Of a stretch of DNA of 64,000 bases, positions 53,483 to 63,084 are shown piece after piece. The notes under the pieces were generated by a model. That model was not told the origin of the DNA. It did no database searches and saw only the letters and a list, made by a program, of their open reading frames with translations. Position numbers and translations under genes: made by a program. Each line of letters begins with the position of its first letter. Position 1 is the first letter of the stretch. Source of the DNA: Pseudomonas extremorientalis (GTDB lineage Bacteria; Pseudomonadota; Gammaproteobacteria; Pseudomonadales; Pseudomonadaceae); contig NZ_MDGK01000015.1 in the NCBI RefSeq assembly GCF_001870465.1, positions 558,001 to 622,000 on the forward strand, written 5' to 3'.

Positions 53483-54025
53483 ATGTTGCTCAGTTATCTG
53501 CGGTTGGTGCTGTTTGCGATTGGTCTGCTGATCGGCGTGCAAGTCCCGGGGTTTATCAACGACTATGCCAAGCGCGTCGAAGCGCACCTGATCGAGGCCC
53601 AGACCGGCCTCAGCGGGTTTGAAAACACCGCACGCCAGTTCTTCAACGGCGATTTGAAAGCGTTGGTGGCGCATTACCGCGCCAGTGATGACCCGGTGTT
53701 CCAGAGCGATGCCAACAGCCTGGGCGCCATGCTTGACCGCCAGGTGGCGTTGGACAAGCAATTCCAGGCCATGCAAGGCCCGTGGTACATCCGCGCCCTG
53801 CAGGTGGCGGTGGCGGCCGACCCGGATATCCGCCTGGAAACCTGGAACGGCTACAGCTACCAGATCCTGCTGACGCCCGAGGCCATGGGCTGGGGGCTGG
53901 GCGGGGCGATGCTGCTGTCGTTTGGCCTGGAATGCCTGTTCCGTCTGATCGACTGGGTGGTGCTGGGCGGCAAGCGCCTGCGCCAGAGCCGGCCGATCGA
54001 AGAGCGCGACCTCAAGGGCCTCTGA
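53483..54025 (+). CDS. DUF2937 membrane protein
   Basis: 180 residues. An N-terminal TM helix (4-22), a soluble helical part with VPGFINDYAKRVEAHLIEAQ, and a second TM region (137-160). This two-helix arrangement and length are those of DUF2937 proteins. ATG 53483 follows AAGGAT. Role unknown. A REP element follows the stop by a few bases. Confidence 0.82.
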   Translation: MLLSYLRLVLFAIGLLIGVQVPGFINDYAKRVEAHLIEAQTGLSGFENTARQFFNGDLKALVAHYRASDDPVFQSDANSLGAMLDRQVALDKQFQAMQGPWYIRALQVAVAADPDIRLETWNGYSYQILLTPEAMGWGLGGAMLLSFGLECLFRLIDWVVLGGKRLRQSRPIEERDLKGL

Positions 54026-54031
54026 GACAAA

Positions 54032-54056
54032 ATGTGGGGGGCTTGCCCCCTCCCAC
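54032..54056. repeat. REP element
   Basis: TGTGGGGGGC, TT, GCCCCCTCCCACA: shortened copy of the family palindrome between converging genes. Confidence 0.8.
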
Positions 54057-54074
54057 AGTTTTAATCCTGTGTCT

Positions 54075-54998
54075 TCAGTGAGGTTGTGTGCTCAGTAGCA
54101 TCCGCTCTACGCCAACCTCTTCGGCATACCGTGCCACCACCTTCTGGCACAGCCCCACAATCTCTTCCACCAACTCCACCCCCACGCGCCACGACACCAC
54201 CACCTGCAAGTTCGGCAGCTTCTGCGCCATCGGCAACATCACCAACTCCCCACGCGCCAGTTCCTCGCTGACCAGCACCGGCGGCAGTGCGCCGATGCCG
54301 AAGCCATCGCGCAGCAGGCGGGTGATGGCCGACACCGAGTTCACACAGTTCATGCGTGGCGCGGCCACGCCGTTGGCTTGCATCAGGCTGATCACGTCCT
54401 GGTGCGGGTGGGAGTTTTTCGAGTAGGTGATGATGCGCTCCTGGGCCAGTTCGGCGAGGGAAGCGTAGTCGCGGTTGTAGATCGACTGGCTGGCGACGAT
54501 CCAGGCCATGGGGTGGCTGGCCAGTTCCAGGCTGCGCACGGTTTCCAGGCGCAGCAGGTCGGTTTGCAGAATCAGGTCGAGGAAGCCTTTTTGCAACTGA
54601 TCGCTGAGGTTCAGTGCAGTATCGGCGACCAATTCGATTTCCACGAGGGGGAAGTGGTCCATCAATTCCGCCACCAAGGGGCTGAGCCAAGTATGGATCA
54701 CCGTGTCCATCGCACCGATGCGGATGCGCCCGACCTTGCTGCTGGTGGTCTCCAGGGACTGCTTCAGGCCCTGCATGGTCAACATCATCTGCTCGGCGTA
54801 ATCCAGCACCTTCAAGCCTTCCGGGGTCAGGCTCACGCCCCGTGAGTCACGCAGAAACAACTTCACCCCCAACTCGCTTTCCAGCACCGCGATGCGGCTG
54901 GAGATCGAGGCCTGGGTAGTGAACAGCTTCTCGGCGGTCAGGCGAAAACTCTTGAGCTTGGCCACCCAGACGAAGGTTTCGAGGAACTTCAAATTCAT
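54075..54998 (-). CDS. LysR-family regulator of the pxp genes
   Basis: 307 residues. MNLKFLETFVWVAKLKSFRL and HTH AEKLFTTQASISSRIAVLES; full effector domain. Divergent from pxpABC over 176 bases, the usual arrangement for a LysR activator of 5-oxoproline use. The ligand is inferred from position only. Confidence 0.85.
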   Translation of the reverse strand: MNLKFLETFVWVAKLKSFRLTAEKLFTTQASISSRIAVLESELGVKLFLRDSRGVSLTPEGLKVLDYAEQMMLTMQGLKQSLETTSSKVGRIRIGAMDTVIHTWLSPLVAELMDHFPLVEIELVADTALNLSDQLQKGFLDLILQTDLLRLETVRSLELASHPMAWIVASQSIYNRDYASLAELAQERIITYSKNSHPHQDVISLMQANGVAAPRMNCVNSVSAITRLLRDGFGIGALPPVLVSEELARGELVMLPMAQKLPNLQVVVSWRVGVELVEEIVGLCQKVVARYAEEVGVERMLLSTQPH

Positions 54999-55174
54999 GG
55001 GATCAACTTTTTCTTATGCATGGATCGGTTTTTATTAGTTGGACGCCGCACCGGGCCAGCGCCAAAAATCGAGCCATTCCACGATAAGCGCCGTTGGGGT
55101 ATCAGGACAAGTTGCGAGTTCTGCGTAAAAAATCCCACACTACAAGAAAACAACGCCTACAGGAGCGACAGTCC

Positions 55175-55915
55175 GTGAGCCGTCTTTTACTCAATTGCGA
55201 CATCGGCGAAAGCTTTGGCAACTGGACCATGGGGCTGGACGCCGAGGTCATGCCGTTCATCGATTGCGCCAACGTGGCCTGCGGTTTCCATGCCGGTGAC
55301 CCGAGCATCATGCGCAAGACCGTCAGCCTGGCGCTCAAGCATGGCGTGCAAATCGGTGCACACCCGGCGTACCAGGACCTGCAAGGCTTTGGCCGTCGCT
55401 CCATGGCTTATACCCCGCAGGAAATCCAGGACCTGTTGCACTACCAGATCGGTGCGCTCGATGGTCTCTGCCGTGCCCAGGGCGGGCGGGTCAGCTACGT
55501 CAAGCCCCATGGTGCGATGTACAACGACATGATGACCAACCCCGTGCAATTGCGCGCGGTGATCCAGGCCGTGGCGGCGTACGGCGAACTGCCGCTGATG
55601 CTGCTCGCCACCCGTGACAACAGCGCGGCCCAGGCCTTGGGCGCCGAATACGGTGTCACCCTGTGGTTCGAAGCCTTCGCCGACCGCGCCTATGACAACA
55701 AAGGGCACCTGGTGTCGCGGCAGTTGCCGGGCGCCGTGCACCATGATTCCGACACCATCGTGCAGCAGGCCCTGACCCTTGCCCGTGGTGAGGCGCTGAT
55801 TGCCAGCGACGGCAGCCCGCTGCTCCTGCAAGCCAATACCCTGTGCGTGCACGGCGACAACGCGAGCTCGGTCGCGGCCGTACAGCGCATCCGCGAGGCA
55901 TTGAAGCCAGCATGA
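55175..55915 (+). CDS. pxpA: 5-oxoprolinase subunit PxpA (LamB/YcsF family)
   Basis: 246 residues. [39 protein letters not shown] and KPHGAMYN are the YcsF signatures. With PxpB and PxpC it opens 5-oxoproline to glutamate using ATP. GTG 55175 is used because AGGAGCGA precedes it and the family starts here; 27 earlier in-frame codons are not conserved. Overlaps pxpB by 4 bases. Confidence 0.92.
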   Translation: MSRLLLNCDIGESFGNWTMGLDAEVMPFIDCANVACGFHAGDPSIMRKTVSLALKHGVQIGAHPAYQDLQGFGRRSMAYTPQEIQDLLHYQIGALDGLCRAQGGRVSYVKPHGAMYNDMMTNPVQLRAVIQAVAAYGELPLMLLATRDNSAAQALGAEYGVTLWFEAFADRAYDNKGHLVSRQLPGAVHHDSDTIVQQALTLARGEALIASDGSPLLLQANTLCVHGDNASSVAAVQRIREALKPA

Positions 55916-56616
55916 AGCCACGGATTGAAGTGGTCGCCATCGACTGCCTGATGGTGCGCCTGTTTGATGCTATCGCCGAAACCAACATGCCGTGGATGCT
56001 CGCCGCTACCCAGCGCCTGCGCAGTGGCTTCGGCGCGGCGCTGGTGGACCTGGTGCCGTCCTATACCACTTTGATGGTGCATTACGACCTCGGCGCCGTG
56101 AACCCGGCCCAGGCGCGGGCACTGATCGAGCAGGCCCTTGCCGGCCTGCAACCGCAAGCCCAGGGCGGCGGCCAGTGCCATGTGCTGCCGGTGTGGTACG
56201 ACTTGAGCGTCGGCCCGGAATTGACCTTGCTCAGCCAGCGCAGCGGTTTGGCTATCGACGAAGTGATCCGCCGCCACAGTGCCCACGAGTACCAGGTGTT
56301 TGCCCTCGGTTTCGCGCCCGGCTTCGCCTTTATGGGGCTGGTGGATGAAGTTCTTGCCACGCCGCGTCTGAATACCCCACGCAAACGCGTGGCGGCCGGT
56401 AGCGTCGGCATCGCCGAACGACAAACCGCCGCCTACCCGATGGTGTCGCCGGGCGGCTGGAACCTGATCGGCCGCACGCCGGCCAGGCTCTTCGACCGCG
56501 GGCGCGACGGCTACAGCCTGATGCAGCCCGGCGACACGGTGCGCTTCGAAGCGGTCGAGCGTGCTGAATTCATCAAGTTGGGGGGCGATGATACGCCGTT
56601 GGAGGCGCAGGCATGA
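55912..56616 (+). CDS. pxpB: 5-oxoprolinase subunit PxpB (KipI-like)
   Basis: 234 residues. The cyclophilin-like allophanate-hydrolase subunit 1 domain shows [43 protein letters not shown] and [15 protein letters not shown] overlaps on both sides with pxpA and pxpC indicate coupled translation. Confidence 0.92.
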   Translation: MKPRIEVVAIDCLMVRLFDAIAETNMPWMLAATQRLRSGFGAALVDLVPSYTTLMVHYDLGAVNPAQARALIEQALAGLQPQAQGGGQCHVLPVWYDLSVGPELTLLSQRSGLAIDEVIRRHSAHEYQVFALGFAPGFAFMGLVDEVLATPRLNTPRKRVAAGSVGIAERQTAAYPMVSPGGWNLIGRTPARLFDRGRDGYSLMQPGDTVRFEAVERAEFIKLGGDDTPLEAQA

Positions 56617-57527
56617 GTCGCTTACTGATCGAGGCCAGCACGCCGTTGTGCCTGTTGCAGGACGCTGGTCGCTTTGGCGTACGCCACCTGGGCGTGACCC
56701 AGGGCGGGGCGCTGGACTGGGTGTCAATGTCCTGGGCGAACTGGCTGCTGGGCAATGCACTGGACGCGCCGGTGGTGGAAATCACCCTGGGCGGTTTCAC
56801 CGTGCAGGCCGAGGATTATTGCCTGCTGGCCCTGGCCGGTGCAGACCTGGGCGCGTACATCGATGAACGTGCCATCAGCCCGGGCCGCAGTTTTATCCTG
56901 CAAAAGGGCCAGCGTTTGCGCTTCACCCAGCCGTTCAGCGGTGCGCGGGCCTATCTTGCGGCTCCGGGCGGCTTTGATGCGCCGGCTGTGCTCGGCAGTT
57001 GCGCCACGGTTGTGCGTGAAGAGTTGGGCGGGGTGGACGGTTTCGGCAAGGCGTTGGCCGAAGGAGGGCGCTTGGTCTACTCCGGTACAGGTGGTGCAAT
57101 GAAGGTGCTGAGTGCACCGGATTTGCAACCCGGTAAACCGTTGGATGTGATCGTTGGTGCACAGATTGGCCAATTCAGCGGCCAGAGCCTATTCGACGCC
57201 TTCAACACCGCATGGGCCCTCGACAGCCGCGCCGACCGCATGGGTATGCGCCTGCTGGGCGCGCCGTTGCAATACCAGGGACCGTCGCTGATTTCCGAAG
57301 GCATTCCGCTGGGCGCGATCCAGGTTCCGCCGGATGGGCAGCCGATCGTGTTACTCAATGATCGACAGACCATCGGTGGCTATCCGCGCCTGGGTGCATT
57401 GACGCCGTTGTCGCTGGCGCGGCTGGCGCAATGCTTGCCGGGGGAGACGGTGCGGTTGGCGCCGGTCGTACAACAGACAGCCCACCAGCAGCACATCGAC
57501 TTTATGAAGCGGTTCACCACGACCTGA
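56613..57527 (+). CDS. pxpC: 5-oxoprolinase subunit PxpC (KipA-like)
   Basis: 304 residues. Biotin-carboxylase-like/allophanate hydrolase subunit 2: LQDAGRFGVRHLGVTQGGALD, RAYLAAPGGFD, SRADRMGMRLLG and DRQTIGGYPRLG. Completes the three-subunit ATP-dependent 5-oxoprolinase with the two genes before it. A REP element follows. Confidence 0.92.
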   Translation: MSRLLIEASTPLCLLQDAGRFGVRHLGVTQGGALDWVSMSWANWLLGNALDAPVVEITLGGFTVQAEDYCLLALAGADLGAYIDERAISPGRSFILQKGQRLRFTQPFSGARAYLAAPGGFDAPAVLGSCATVVREELGGVDGFGKALAEGGRLVYSGTGGAMKVLSAPDLQPGKPLDVIVGAQIGQFSGQSLFDAFNTAWALDSRADRMGMRLLGAPLQYQGPSLISEGIPLGAIQVPPDGQPIVLLNDRQTIGGYPRLGALTPLSLARLAQCLPGETVRLAPVVQQTAHQQHIDFMKRFTTT

Positions 57528-57543
57528 AAAACACTGAGGTCAA

Positions 57544-57575
57544 AATGTGGGAGGGGGCAAGCCCCCTCCCACATT
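57544..57575. repeat. REP element
   Basis: AATGTGGGAGGGGGC and GCCCCCTCCCACATT are exact complements around AA. Perfect copy of the window's REP; located between the converging pxpC and VWA genes. Confidence 0.92.
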
Positions 57576-57603
57576 GGATCTCCTACAGTATTAGGGGAGG
57601 CGT

Positions 57604-58782
57604 TTATTTGGAGAGGAAGCGCATCCCTTCTTCAAGCCCGCGCAAGGTCAGCGGATACATCTGATCTTCCACCAACTCCCGCACAATCCCCGTTGACGCC
57701 GTATACCCCCAAGTGTCCTTGGGATACGGGTTGATCCAGATCAGCTTCTTGTACTTGGCCATGAAGCGCTGCATCCACACATACCCAGGCTCCTCGTTCC
57801 AATGCTCGACGCTGCCGCCGGCCTGGGTGATCTCATACGGTGCCATCGAGGCATCGCCGATAAAGATCACTTTGTAATCCGCGCCGTATTTGTGCAGCAG
57901 GTCCTGGGTCGAGGTGCGTTCCGAGGTGCGGCGCTGGTTGTTCTTCCACACTGATTCGTACACGAAGTTGTGGAAGTAGAAGTACTCCAGGTGCTTGAAC
58001 TCGGTCTTGCACGCAGAGAACAGTTCTTCGCAGATCTTCACATGGGCGTCCATCGAACCGCCGATATCGAACAGCAACAGCAGCTTGATGGTGTTGCGCC
58101 GCTCCGGGCGCATCTGGATATTCAGCAAGCCGGCGTCGCGGGCGGTGTGGTCGATGGTGCCGTCGATATCCAGCTCTTCCGCCGCGCCCTGGCGCGCAAA
58201 TTTGCGCAGGCGGCGCAGGGCGACCTTGATGTTGCGCGTGCCCAGTTCCACTTGGTCATCGAGGTTCTTGTACTCGCGCTGGTCCCACACCTTGACGGCC
58301 TTGCCCTGGCGCTTGCCAGCATCGCCGACGCGAATGCCTTCGGGGTTATAGCCGCCGGAACCAAACGGGCTGGTGCCACCGGTGCCGATCCACTTGTTGC
58401 CGCCGGCATGGCGCTCTTTCTGTTCTTCCAGGCGCTTCTTGAATTCCTCGATCAGCTTGTCGAGGCCGCCGAGGGACTGGATCTGCGCACGTTCCTCATC
58501 GGTCAGCGAGCGTTCGAACTCCTTGCGCAGCCACTCTTCGGGGATCAACGCCTGCAGGTGGTCGTCGAGCTTTTCCAGGCCGTTGAAATAGGCACCGAAG
58601 GCCCGGTCGAACTTGTCGAAATGCCGTTCATCCTTGACCAGGATCGCCCGGGCCAGGTAGTAGAACTCGTCCATGTCGGCAAAGGTCACGCGCTGCTTCA
58701 GCGCATTGATAAGGTCAAGCAGCTCGCGCACCGACACCGGCACCTTGGCCGCGCGCATCTCGTTGAACAGGTTGAGCAACAT
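57604..58782 (-). CDS. VWA-domain (CoxE-like) protein partnered with MoxR ATPase
   Basis: 392 residues. N-terminal helical part (FNEMRAAKVPVSVRELLDL), then a charged middle, then a CoxE-type VWA domain from about 230. The MIDAS motif reads DIGGSM where DxSxS is standard, so one metal-binding Ser is Gly. The C-terminal half has IFIGDASMAPYEITQ, matching the TxxD stage of a MIDAS. Starts at the last base of the moxR stop (TGATG). MoxR/VWA pairs act as chaperone-like assembly factors for metal enzymes or envelope complexes; the client is unknown. Confidence 0.87.
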   Translation of the reverse strand: MLLNLFNEMRAAKVPVSVRELLDLINALKQRVTFADMDEFYYLARAILVKDERHFDKFDRAFGAYFNGLEKLDDHLQALIPEEWLRKEFERSLTDEERAQIQSLGGLDKLIEEFKKRLEEQKERHAGGNKWIGTGGTSPFGSGGYNPEGIRVGDAGKRQGKAVKVWDQREYKNLDDQVELGTRNIKVALRRLRKFARQGAAEELDIDGTIDHTARDAGLLNIQMRPERRNTIKLLLLFDIGGSMDAHVKICEELFSACKTEFKHLEYFYFHNFVYESVWKNNQRRTSERTSTQDLLHKYGADYKVIFIGDASMAPYEITQAGGSVEHWNEEPGYVWMQRFMAKYKKLIWINPYPKDTWGYTASTGIVRELVEDQMYPLTLRGLEEGMRFLSK

Positions 58783-59627
58783 CAGCGATTACCGCGACGG
58801 CTCATGAACGCCAGACGTTCCAGCAACTGCACGTCTTGCTCGTTCTTCACCAACGCACCGGCCAGCGGCGGGATGGCCTTGGTCGGGTCGCGCTCGCGCA
58901 GCACCGCTTCGCCGATGTTGTCGGCCATCAGCAGCTTGAGCCAGTCGACCAGTTCGGAGGTGGAGGGCTTTTTCTTCAGGCCGGGCACTTTGCGCACGTC
59001 GAAGAACACGTCGAGCGCTTCGCTGACCAGGTCTTTCTTGATGTCCGGGTAGTGCACATCCACGATCTTCTGCAGGGTGGTGCGGTCGGGGAAAGCGATG
59101 TAGTGGAAGAAGCAGCGGCGCAGGAACGCGTCCGGCAGTTCTTTTTCGTTGTTGGAGGTAATGATGATGATCGGGCGTTTCTTGGCCTTGATGGTCTCGT
59201 CGATTTCGTAGACGTAGAACTCCATCTTGTCGAGTTCTTGCAGCAAGTCGTTGGGGAACTCGATGTCGGCCTTGTCGATTTCGTCGATCAGCAGGATCAC
59301 CCGCTCTTCGGATTCGAAGGCCTCCCAGAGCTTGCCCTTCTTCAGGTAGTTGCGCACGTCGTGCACCTTGTCCACGCCCAGTTGCGAGTCGCGCAGACGG
59401 CTTACCGCGTCGTACTCGTACAGGCCCTGATGGGCCTTGGTGGTGGACTTGATGTGCCAGGTAATCAGCCTGGCACCGAAGGACTCGGCCAGTTGCTCGG
59501 CGAGCATGGTCTTGCCGGTGCCCGGTTCGCCCTTGACCAGCAGCGGCCGTTCCAGGGTGATGGCGGCGTTGACGGCCAGTTTCAGGTCATCGGTAGCCAC
59601 ATAGGCCTGGGTGCCTTCGAACTTCAT
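58782..59627 (-). CDS. MoxR-family AAA+ ATPase
   Basis: 281 residues. Walker A GEPGTGKT (residues 33-40), Walker B LLIDEIDKAD, sensor 1 IIITSNNEKELPDAF and arginine finger region LRRCFF. The DMEFYVYE pre-sensor hairpin insert is typical of MoxR. Forms a hexamer that works with the VWA protein downstream. Promoter seen at 59658-59687. Confidence 0.93.
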   Translation of the reverse strand: MKFEGTQAYVATDDLKLAVNAAITLERPLLVKGEPGTGKTMLAEQLAESFGARLITWHIKSTTKAHQGLYEYDAVSRLRDSQLGVDKVHDVRNYLKKGKLWEAFESEERVILLIDEIDKADIEFPNDLLQELDKMEFYVYEIDETIKAKKRPIIIITSNNEKELPDAFLRRCFFHYIAFPDRTTLQKIVDVHYPDIKKDLVSEALDVFFDVRKVPGLKKKPSTSELVDWLKLLMADNIGEAVLRERDPTKAIPPLAGALVKNEQDVQLLERLAFMSRRGNR

Positions 59628-59657
59628 CGGTGCTTCCTCGCATTCATCAATGCCGGG

Positions 59658-59687
59658 ACTATACCGCGCAGCCCCGGCGACTGTGAA
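59658..59687 (-). promoter_or_regulatory. Promoter of the moxR-VWA operon
   Basis: On the minus strand TTCACA (59687-59682), 18-base spacer, TATAGT (59663-59658), about 30 bases before the ATG. GCCGGG/CCCGGC arms (59652-59657 and 59673-59678) flank the -10 box. Confidence 0.5.
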
Positions 59688-59726
59688 CGCAGGTGGAATA
59701 TTCAGTCTCTGAATGACCGGTCACAT

Positions 59727-60803
59727 TCAATCCGCCGAAGGTTTGGGCTGTTCATACCGCGCATTGAACGCCTGGATAAACCCATTGCGCAAAATCGCCA
59801 AAAACGCCGAGAACGCGCTGACATTCTGCTGGTGCACGCTGCCACTGAGTTCGACACGGGTGGCAAACTGGTTTTTGTGCTGGTTTTTCAGCACGGTTTC
59901 GCTGGCGCCGACCACGGCTTCCCAGATCGAGCGGAAGATGTTCTTGTCTTTGTTTTCCACGTCCTGCTGCCAGTCGAACACTTCGACATCGCGCAGCAGC
60001 GGCTTGATATAGCCGGTCAACTGGCCGTTATCCGCCTGGGCTTCGATCACCACATCACCGGTGCCGGCCTTGAAGTCGAACTTGCCATAGGCCGAGGCGA
60101 AGTCATTCATGCGCTTGAGCTGCAGGTCCTTGGCGCGGAAGCGGAATTCGAAGTTTTCAAAGTTGCTCAGCGGGTCGAAAGTGGCGCTGGCTTCCAGCGG
60201 CGCCTGGCCCTGGAGCAGGGCCTTGCCGTCGAAGCGGGCATCGCGCTTGCCCTTGACGTCGACCACGTTGGTCAGGTTATAGAAGCTGGCGTTGACCGAC
60301 GTTGCATTGAGATTGACCGGTGGTTTGGAGCTGAAGTTGTGGAAGGCAATCTTGCCCTCTTCGATGCGCACTTCATCGAGGGTGATGGGCGCCAGCTTGC
60401 TCAACTGCTCGCGCCAGTCAGTGCCTTTACCGGTCTGGGAGGCCTGCTTGTTGGCGCCGCCGTCGACGAAGTTCACCTCAGGGTTGATGAACAGCACCTT
60501 GGCCACTACCGCATGGTCGTACCACAACGAGTGCCAGCTCACTGCCAGGTCGATCAGCGGCGCCTTGACGAACGGTACTGGCACCTTGCCGTCGACCTTG
60601 ATGATCTCCAAACCGTTGATCTTGTAGGCGCCACGCCACAGGGCCAGGTCGACGTCGGTGACGTGGCCGCGATAGTCGCCCATGTCAGCGAGCTTGTCAT
60701 TCAGGTAGTTGCGCACCAGATAGGGCAGGGCAATGCTCAAGGCGACCAGTACCACCAGTACTCCGGCAACGGTCCATAGTGGCCAGCTGTAGCGACGTTT
60801 CAT
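59727..60803 (-). CDS. DUF748/AsmA-like membrane-anchored protein
   Basis: 358 residues. An N-terminal membrane anchor (8-28), then repeating beta segments with the DUF748 look: DVDLALWRGAYKINGLEI, VSWHSLWYDHAVVAKV, ITLDEVRIEEGKIAFHNF and ATFDPLSNFENFEFRFRAKDL. Proteins of this type sit in the periplasm on the inner membrane and are related to AsmA/TAM-like lipid bridges; this is a short one. ATG 60803 is chosen; about 270 earlier codons of open frame run antisense to cysK. Confidence 0.8.
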   Translation of the reverse strand: MKRRYSWPLWTVAGVLVVLVALSIALPYLVRNYLNDKLADMGDYRGHVTDVDLALWRGAYKINGLEIIKVDGKVPVPFVKAPLIDLAVSWHSLWYDHAVVAKVLFINPEVNFVDGGANKQASQTGKGTDWREQLSKLAPITLDEVRIEEGKIAFHNFSSKPPVNLNATSVNASFYNLTNVVDVKGKRDARFDGKALLQGQAPLEASATFDPLSNFENFEFRFRAKDLQLKRMNDFASAYGKFDFKAGTGDVVIEAQADNGQLTGYIKPLLRDVEVFDWQQDVENKDKNIFRSIWEAVVGASETVLKNQHKNQFATRVELSGSVHQQNVSAFSAFLAILRNGFIQAFNARYEQPKPSAD

Positions 60804-60929
60804 GGGAGGGATCCTCTGTCCGTATAGGGGATGGACTCTTGCGATGGGCGCAACGTTCCTCCGACTGGACGCTTTGCAGCACGAGGCATACCCTTGTTGC
60901 CTTCCTGAATACCGCCAATAGGACCCGTC

Positions 60930-61904
<975 letters not shown>

Positions 61905-62013
61905 TGTATGTCAGCGCCAATACCTTAGGCCTTCTGCATACTGGCCCAACTGTTTATCATGGCCGGCTGCTACGTCTGCTGTTGGCCAGGCGCTTATTTC
62001 CAGGAGTTGCTGC

Positions 62014-62952
62014 ATGACCTTTTCTTTGGCCGCCAAGCTGTCGGTGCTGGCGTTGTTTATCGGCAGCACGCTGTATGTGCACCTGCGCGGCAAGGCGCGT
62101 TTGCCGATGTTGCGCCAGTTCGTCAACCATTCGGCGCTGTTCGCCCCGTATAACGCCTTGATGTACCTGTTCTCGGCCGTGCCGTCCAAGCCGTACCTGG
62201 ATCGCAGCAAGTTCCCGGAACTGGACGTGCTCAAGGACAACTGGGAAGTGATTCGCGAAGAGGCCATGCACCTGTTCGACGAGGGCTACATCCGCGCCGC
62301 CGAAAAGAACAACGACGCCGGTTTTGGCTCGTTTTTCAAGAAGGGCTGGAAGCGTTTCTACCTCAAGTGGTACGACAAACCGCTGCCATCGGCCGAGGCG
62401 CTGTGCCCCAGAACCGTGGCCTTGGTGAGCAGCATTCCCAATGTGAAAGGCGCGATGTTCGCGCTGTTGCCGGGCGGCAGCCACCTCAACCCGCACCGCG
62501 ACCCGTTTGCCGGTTCCCTGCGTTACCACCTGGGCCTTTCCACGCCGAACTCCGACGACTGCCGCATCTTCGTCGACGGCCAGGTCTATGCCTGGCGCGA
62601 CGGTGAAGACGTGATGTTCGACGAAACCTACGTGCACTGGGTCAAGAACGAAACCGAACAGACCCGCGTGATCCTGTTCTGCGACATCGAGCGACCGCTG
62701 AGTAACCGCCTGATGACCCGGGTCAATCGCTGGGTCAGCAAGCAGTTGGGCCGCGCGACTGCGCCGCAGAACCTGGATGACGAGCGCGTGGGTGGGATCA
62801 ACCAGGCGTATGCCTGGAGCAAGACCTTCAGCGACAAGTTCAGCGGCGTGGTCAAGCAGTGGAAGCGCAAGCATCCGAAGGCTTACCGCATTGCGCGGCC
62901 GGTGTTGGCTGTAGTCGTGCTGGTGCTGCTGTGGAAGTGGTTGTTCGGCTGA
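62014..62952 (+). CDS. lpxO: Fe(II)/2-oxoglutarate-dependent lipid A hydroxylase (aspartyl/asparaginyl beta-hydroxylase family)
   Basis: 312 residues. N-terminal TM helix (4-20), catalytic domain with the iron site PHRDPFAG (His, Asp) and DETYVHW (His), Arg for 2-oxoglutarate in TRVILFCDIERP, and a C-terminal TM (about 293-311). PLDRSKFPELDVLK-like and GFGSFFKKGWKRFYLKWY stretches match Pseudomonas LpxO, which adds a 2-hydroxyl to lipid A laurate. ATG 62014 follows CCAGGAG; 58 earlier in-frame codons are in the cysK end and not kept. Confidence 0.88.
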   Translation: MTFSLAAKLSVLALFIGSTLYVHLRGKARLPMLRQFVNHSALFAPYNALMYLFSAVPSKPYLDRSKFPELDVLKDNWEVIREEAMHLFDEGYIRAAEKNNDAGFGSFFKKGWKRFYLKWYDKPLPSAEALCPRTVALVSSIPNVKGAMFALLPGGSHLNPHRDPFAGSLRYHLGLSTPNSDDCRIFVDGQVYAWRDGEDVMFDETYVHWVKNETEQTRVILFCDIERPLSNRLMTRVNRWVSKQLGRATAPQNLDDERVGGINQAYAWSKTFSDKFSGVVKQWKRKHPKAYRIARPVLAVVVLVLLWKWLFG

Positions 62953-62974
62953 TTTGAAACGTTAAACGTGGTCG

Positions 62975-63069
62975 AAATGTGGGAGGGGGCTTGCCCCCGA
63001 TAGCGGTGGATCAGGCAAAAATGCTTAGCCTGACACGCTGCCATCGGGGGCAAGCCCCCTCCCACATTT
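62975..63069. repeat. REPIN: perfect inverted REP pair
   Basis: 27-base arms at 62975-63001 and 63043-63069 are exact complements; the centre has a smaller inverted repeat (TCAGGC 63011-63016 with GCCTGA 63028-63033). In SBW25-type genomes such doublets are mobilised by RAYT transposases; no such gene is in this window. Confidence 0.92.
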
Positions 63070-63084
63070 GATCACCTTTGATCT

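Noticed and set aside
58836..60779. Plus-strand open frame of 647 codons
   Set aside because: It runs antisense through the moxR gene, the intergenic gap and the DUF748-like gene. The sense proteins have clear motifs; this frame has low-complexity, Val/His/Gln-rich sequence typical of a high-G+C shadow.
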